Shown one piece after another: positions 34,728 through 35,692 of a stretch of DNA of 35,692 nt (position 1 is its first letter; every line of letters starts with the position of its first letter). Below the pieces are notes generated by a model. The model was not told the DNA's origin, made no database searches, and was given only the letters and a program-made list of their open reading frames with translations. Made by a program: the position numbers and the translations under genes. Origin of the DNA: Alphaproteobacteria bacterium. Its GTDB lineage: Bacteria > Pseudomonadota > Alphaproteobacteria > UBA11222. The DNA lies in assembly GCA_009693835.1 (NCBI GenBank), contig SHWM01000020.1, forward strand, positions 1-35,692, read 5' to 3'.

Positions 34728-35692
34728 ATGACAGCGCGCGCCGTCTTGTTTGGTTGCAGTGGCCCCAAACTTCTGCCCGAAGAGGCGGCGTTTTTTCGCG
34801 ATGCGGGTCCCTGGGGCTTCATTCTATTCGCCAGAAACATTCAAATACCAGATCAAGTGATTGATTTGATAAACAGTTTGCGCGACAGCGTTGGCCGTCT
34901 CGCGGCTCCTGTGCTGATTGATCAGGAGGGCGGCAGGGTGGCGCGCCTCACGCCCCCGCACTGGCGCAAGGCGCCGCCGGCCGCCTTGTTTGGAAAATTG
35001 TTTGCGCACAATCCTGTGGCGGCGCAGGAAGCCTGCCGGATTAACGCGCGGCTGTTGGCGGATGAATTGTCTGGGCTGGGCGTCAATGTCGATTGCGCTC
35101 CCGTGCTGGACGTGCCCGCCCCTGGCGGTCACCAGATCATCGGCGACCGGGCGTTTGCATCTGACCCAGAGACGGTGGCCGCACTGGGGTTGGCGCAGTG
35201 CGAAGGTTTGATGCAGGGCGGGGTGCTGCCCGTCATCAAACACATGCCAGGGCATGGGCGCGCGGGCGCCGACAGCCATCTTGACCTGCCGTTCGTCACG
35301 GCCAGCCTGGACGAATTGCGGCGCAGTGATTTTGCGCCCTTCCGTTCCTTGCGCGGCATGCCCCTGGCCATGACGGCCCATGTTGCCTATCCAGCCCTCG
35401 ACGGAGATGTTCCCGCCAGTCATTCATCAAAAATCATCCGTGAAATCATCCGGACAGAAATAGGATTTGACGGGGTGCTGATGTGTGACGATCTGGGCAT
35501 GTCGGCGCTTCGGGGCGGCTTTGCGGAAAGGGCCAGCAAGGCGGTGGCGGCAGGCTGTGACGTGCTGCTGCATTGCAGCGGTGTCCTGTCGGAAATGCGG
35601 GAAGTGATCAAGGAAGCGCCGGCACTCTCTGGACAGGCGGCGCGGCGTTGTGCGGCCGCTTTGGCGCAGCTTCGAATGCCGGATAAGTTTGA
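34728..35692 (+). CDS. nagZ: Beta-N-acetylhexosaminidase NagZ, 3' partial
   Basis: NagZ removes GlcNAc from GlcNAc-anhydroMur-peptides during cytosolic peptidoglycan recycling. The frame runs from ATG 34728 to the right edge with no stop (321 codons), so the 3' end is outside. GH3 motifs are clear: LIDQEGGRVARLTPPHW, IIGDRAFASDP, the VIKHMPGHGRAGADSHLDLP loop with the catalytic His, and VLMCDDLGMSAL with the nucleophile Asp. AGGGG lies just before the start. The typical length is about 330-350 residues, so only a short tail is missing. Part of the argS-SPOR-nagZ unit. Confidence 0.95.
   Translation, partial: MTARAVLFGCSGPKLLPEEAAFFRDAGPWGFILFARNIQIPDQVIDLINSLRDSVGRLAAPVLIDQEGGRVARLTPPHWRKAPPAALFGKLFAHNPVAAQEACRINARLLADELSGLGVNVDCAPVLDVPAPGGHQIIGDRAFASDPETVAALGLAQCEGLMQGGVLPVIKHMPGHGRAGADSHLDLPFVTASLDELRRSDFAPFRSLRGMPLAMTAHVAYPALDGDVPASHSSKIIREIIRTEIGFDGVLMCDDLGMSALRGGFAERASKAVAAGCDVLLHCSGVLSEMREVIKEAPALSGQAARRCAAALAQLRMPDKF

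Overview
The window is a chromosomal segment of an alphaproteobacterium. Almost every block of genes is a conserved alphaproteobacterial neighbourhood: a cytochrome bc1 chaperone homologue, a DUF177 protein, plsX-fabH-ihfA-merR, lpxI-lpxB, glnB-glnA with a sigma-54-type promoter, and dgt-argS-SPOR protein-nagZ. Markers such as DUF2842, Bpt, an LpxI-type (not LpxH) enzyme and a class III alcohol dehydrogenase agree. A Rhodospirillales- or Kordiimonadales-like lineage is a guess; nothing here fixes the order. Coding density is high and most of the window is GC-rich. The clear exceptions are an AT-richer accessory patch at about 28.4-30.2 kb and a hairpin-rich gap at 1.2-1.5 kb.

Layout. 0-5 kb: 3' end of a bc1-complex chaperone, DUF177 protein, rpmF on the opposite strand, an array of four palindromes, then plsX-fabH (phospholipid and fatty-acid initiation), ihfA and a MerR regulator, and tRNA-Pro(GGG). 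5.1-5.7 kb: a DinJ-YafQ type II toxin-antitoxin pair just downstream of the tRNA. 5.7-8.2 kb: DUF2842 and parC. 8.2-13.4 kb, minus strand: a thioesterase, bpt (N-degron tagging), then a complete dctPQM TRAP transporter with a small anchored protein. 13.5-16.5 kb: a DAO-family flavin oxidase coupled to glutathione-dependent formaldehyde dehydrogenase, and DUF1003. 16.5-17.5 kb: an orphan motB. 17.6-20.7 kb: a flavin reductase, then a tight ExbB-ExbD-ExbD-TonB-like operon. 20.8-23.9 kb: ornithine-decarboxylase-like enzyme, a shared perfect terminator, and glnBA. 24.1-26.2 kb: lpxI-lpxB (lipid A). 26.2-28.4 kb: a GC-rich intergenic repeat, DUF1223, an EthD-like protein and xth. 28.4-30.2 kb: a truncated NTF2-like gene and a large decayed lipoprotein gene. 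30.2-35.7 kb: erpA, dgt, argS, a SPOR protein and a 3'-truncated nagZ.

The most unusual system is the ExbB/ExbD1/ExbD2/TonB-like operon. The second ExbD has Ser where the proton-carrying Asp should be. The fourth protein has a TonB-type SxxxH membrane anchor but ends in an unrecognised four-cysteine domain instead of a TonB C-terminal domain. Next are the four-palindrome array in front of plsX, and a lipoprotein gene of about 500 codons that can be reconstructed by undoing three single-base losses, all shifting the frame the same way and each placeable in a homopolymer run. No CRISPR array, prophage or complete insertion sequence was seen.
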